Source of the DNA: Chaetoceros tenuissimus
Lineage: Eukaryota; Bacillariophyta; Thalassiosirophyceae; Chaetocerotales; Chaetocerotaceae
Direction: 5' to 3'
Assembly: GCA_021927905.1 (NCBI GenBank)
Contig: BLLK01000032.1
Coordinates: 248,001-312,000, forward strand
DNA length: 64,000 bases
Shown in pieces: positions 63,559 through 64,000 of the stretch (positions are counted from its first letter, which is position 1; each line of letters starts with the position of its first letter). A model generated the notes under the pieces. It did no database searches and had not been told where the DNA came from. It saw only the letters and a program-made list of their open reading frames with translations. The position numbers were made by a program, and so were the translations under genes.

Positions 63559-64000
63559 ATGGTTAACGCTAAGCTTTTCATCGGTGGTGAGTAGAATACA
63601 GATGTTGGAAAAAATTTGAGAAAGATCTGAATAGAGGAAGAAAGTTTGTCACGAAGAACTTCAACTTACATTTTTTCGATTTTCTTCTTTCACATCACAG
63701 CACTTCTTGCTGCAAGTGCAAATGCTTTCGCTCCAGCACCAATCTCCCGTTCTACCACCTCCTTGAACGCTGCTGTAGTTGATGATAATGGAAATAATAT
63801 TGCAGTAAAGAATCTTCTTGAGCAAGTAGAGAACACAAAACTTCTTTCTCAAGTTGCAAAGGCTGGACTTTTGTCAAAGGCACAAGCTTCTGGAATTTCC
63901 TTGACCAAGCTTGAACCACTTCTTAAGCTTGCTGCTTCAAACAAGGATGTTATGATTCTTCTTGAGGCTGCTGCTCCAGAGGCTCTTCCTCTTCTTCCAA
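63559..64000 (+). CDS. Plastid-targeted protein resembling DUF1118 (RIQ-like), cut by window edge
   Basis: Exon 1 (63559-63586) has nine codons plus one base; a GT-AG intron (63587-63700) leads to exon 2 at 63701, open to the end of the window. Together they read MVNAKLFIGALLAASANAFA and APAPISRSTTSLNA, a signal peptide with a textbook ASAFAP-type plastid motif that is formed only after splicing. The mature part has repeats rich in Leu, Lys and Ser (LLSQVAKAGLLSKAQASGIS, LTKLEPLLKLAASNKD), similar to the DUF1118 family, whose plant members RIQ1/RIQ2 affect grana and light harvesting. The family call is moderate; the plastid leader is clear. The C-terminus lies outside the window. Confidence 0.75.

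Noticed and set aside
63260-63559. 99-codon minus-strand frame before the last gene
   Set aside because: Starts without ATG, overlaps the start of the real gene on the other strand, and has no homology.
1-64000. tRNA, rRNA, CRISPR arrays, transposons or virus-like elements
   Set aside because: No T-loop/anticodon pattern, terminal repeats, transposase, reverse transcriptase or capsid-like frame was seen by eye; short RNA genes could still be missed.

Overview
This window is nuclear DNA of a diatom or a close ochrophyte relative. Seven predicted proteins start with a secretory signal ending in an ASAFAP-like motif (for example [26 protein letters not shown]), the signature of import into a secondary plastid of red-algal origin. 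Genes are compact, mostly without introns or with one to five short GT-AG introns (about 60 to 120 nt), and sit on both strands without operons. The DNA is AT-rich. A small-genome centric diatom such as Chaetoceros would fit, but the species cannot be fixed from the sequence.

Layout. 1-8 kb: a phosphoenolpyruvate carboxylase cut by the left edge, a TPR protein and a two-pore potassium channel. 8-16 kb: an ABHD17-like depalmitoylase, a membrane sulfotransferase, a second TPR protein, a non-coding gap with a short telomere-like run, and a plastid-type 2OG-Fe(II) oxygenase. 16-22 kb: a tandem pair of RING1-like ubiquitin ligases, one fused to Myb repeats and one to helicase-associated (HA) domains, then a glutaminyl cyclase. 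23-36 kb: housekeeping metabolism and membrane genes: RraA-like aldolase, nucleotide-sugar transporter, SDHA, a protease-less FtsH-like ATPase, a dehydrogenase-cupin fusion, a plastid coiled-coil protein, a tiny spliced SEC61 beta and a plastid APS reductase of the cluster-free (APR-B) type. 37-47 kb: a protein with about a dozen RRxS sites, a DYRK-group kinase, a three-repeat Myb factor and a second sulfotransferase. 48-55 kb: an accessory-looking stretch with two MYND proteins, a partial MYND copy and two members of an unknown small membrane family, one of them apparently broken. 56-64 kb: LUC7, TatD nuclease, plastid SDR, peptidyl-tRNA hydrolase 2, glutamate-1-semialdehyde aminomutase and the start of a plastid protein resembling DUF1118.

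How the genes relate. There is no single pathway. Plastid genes (GSA aminomutase for tetrapyrrole synthesis, APS reductase for sulfate assimilation, FtsH-like ATPase, SDR, oxygenase, coiled-coil and DUF1118-like proteins) and mitochondrial genes (SDHA, PEPC, RraA-like) are interspersed with signalling and chromatin genes. A notable feature is the number of local paralogues: two TPR proteins, two sulfotransferases, two RING1-like proteins, two Myb factors, several MYND proteins and the small membrane family. No transposon, virus-like element, rRNA, tRNA or CRISPR array was recognised by eye.
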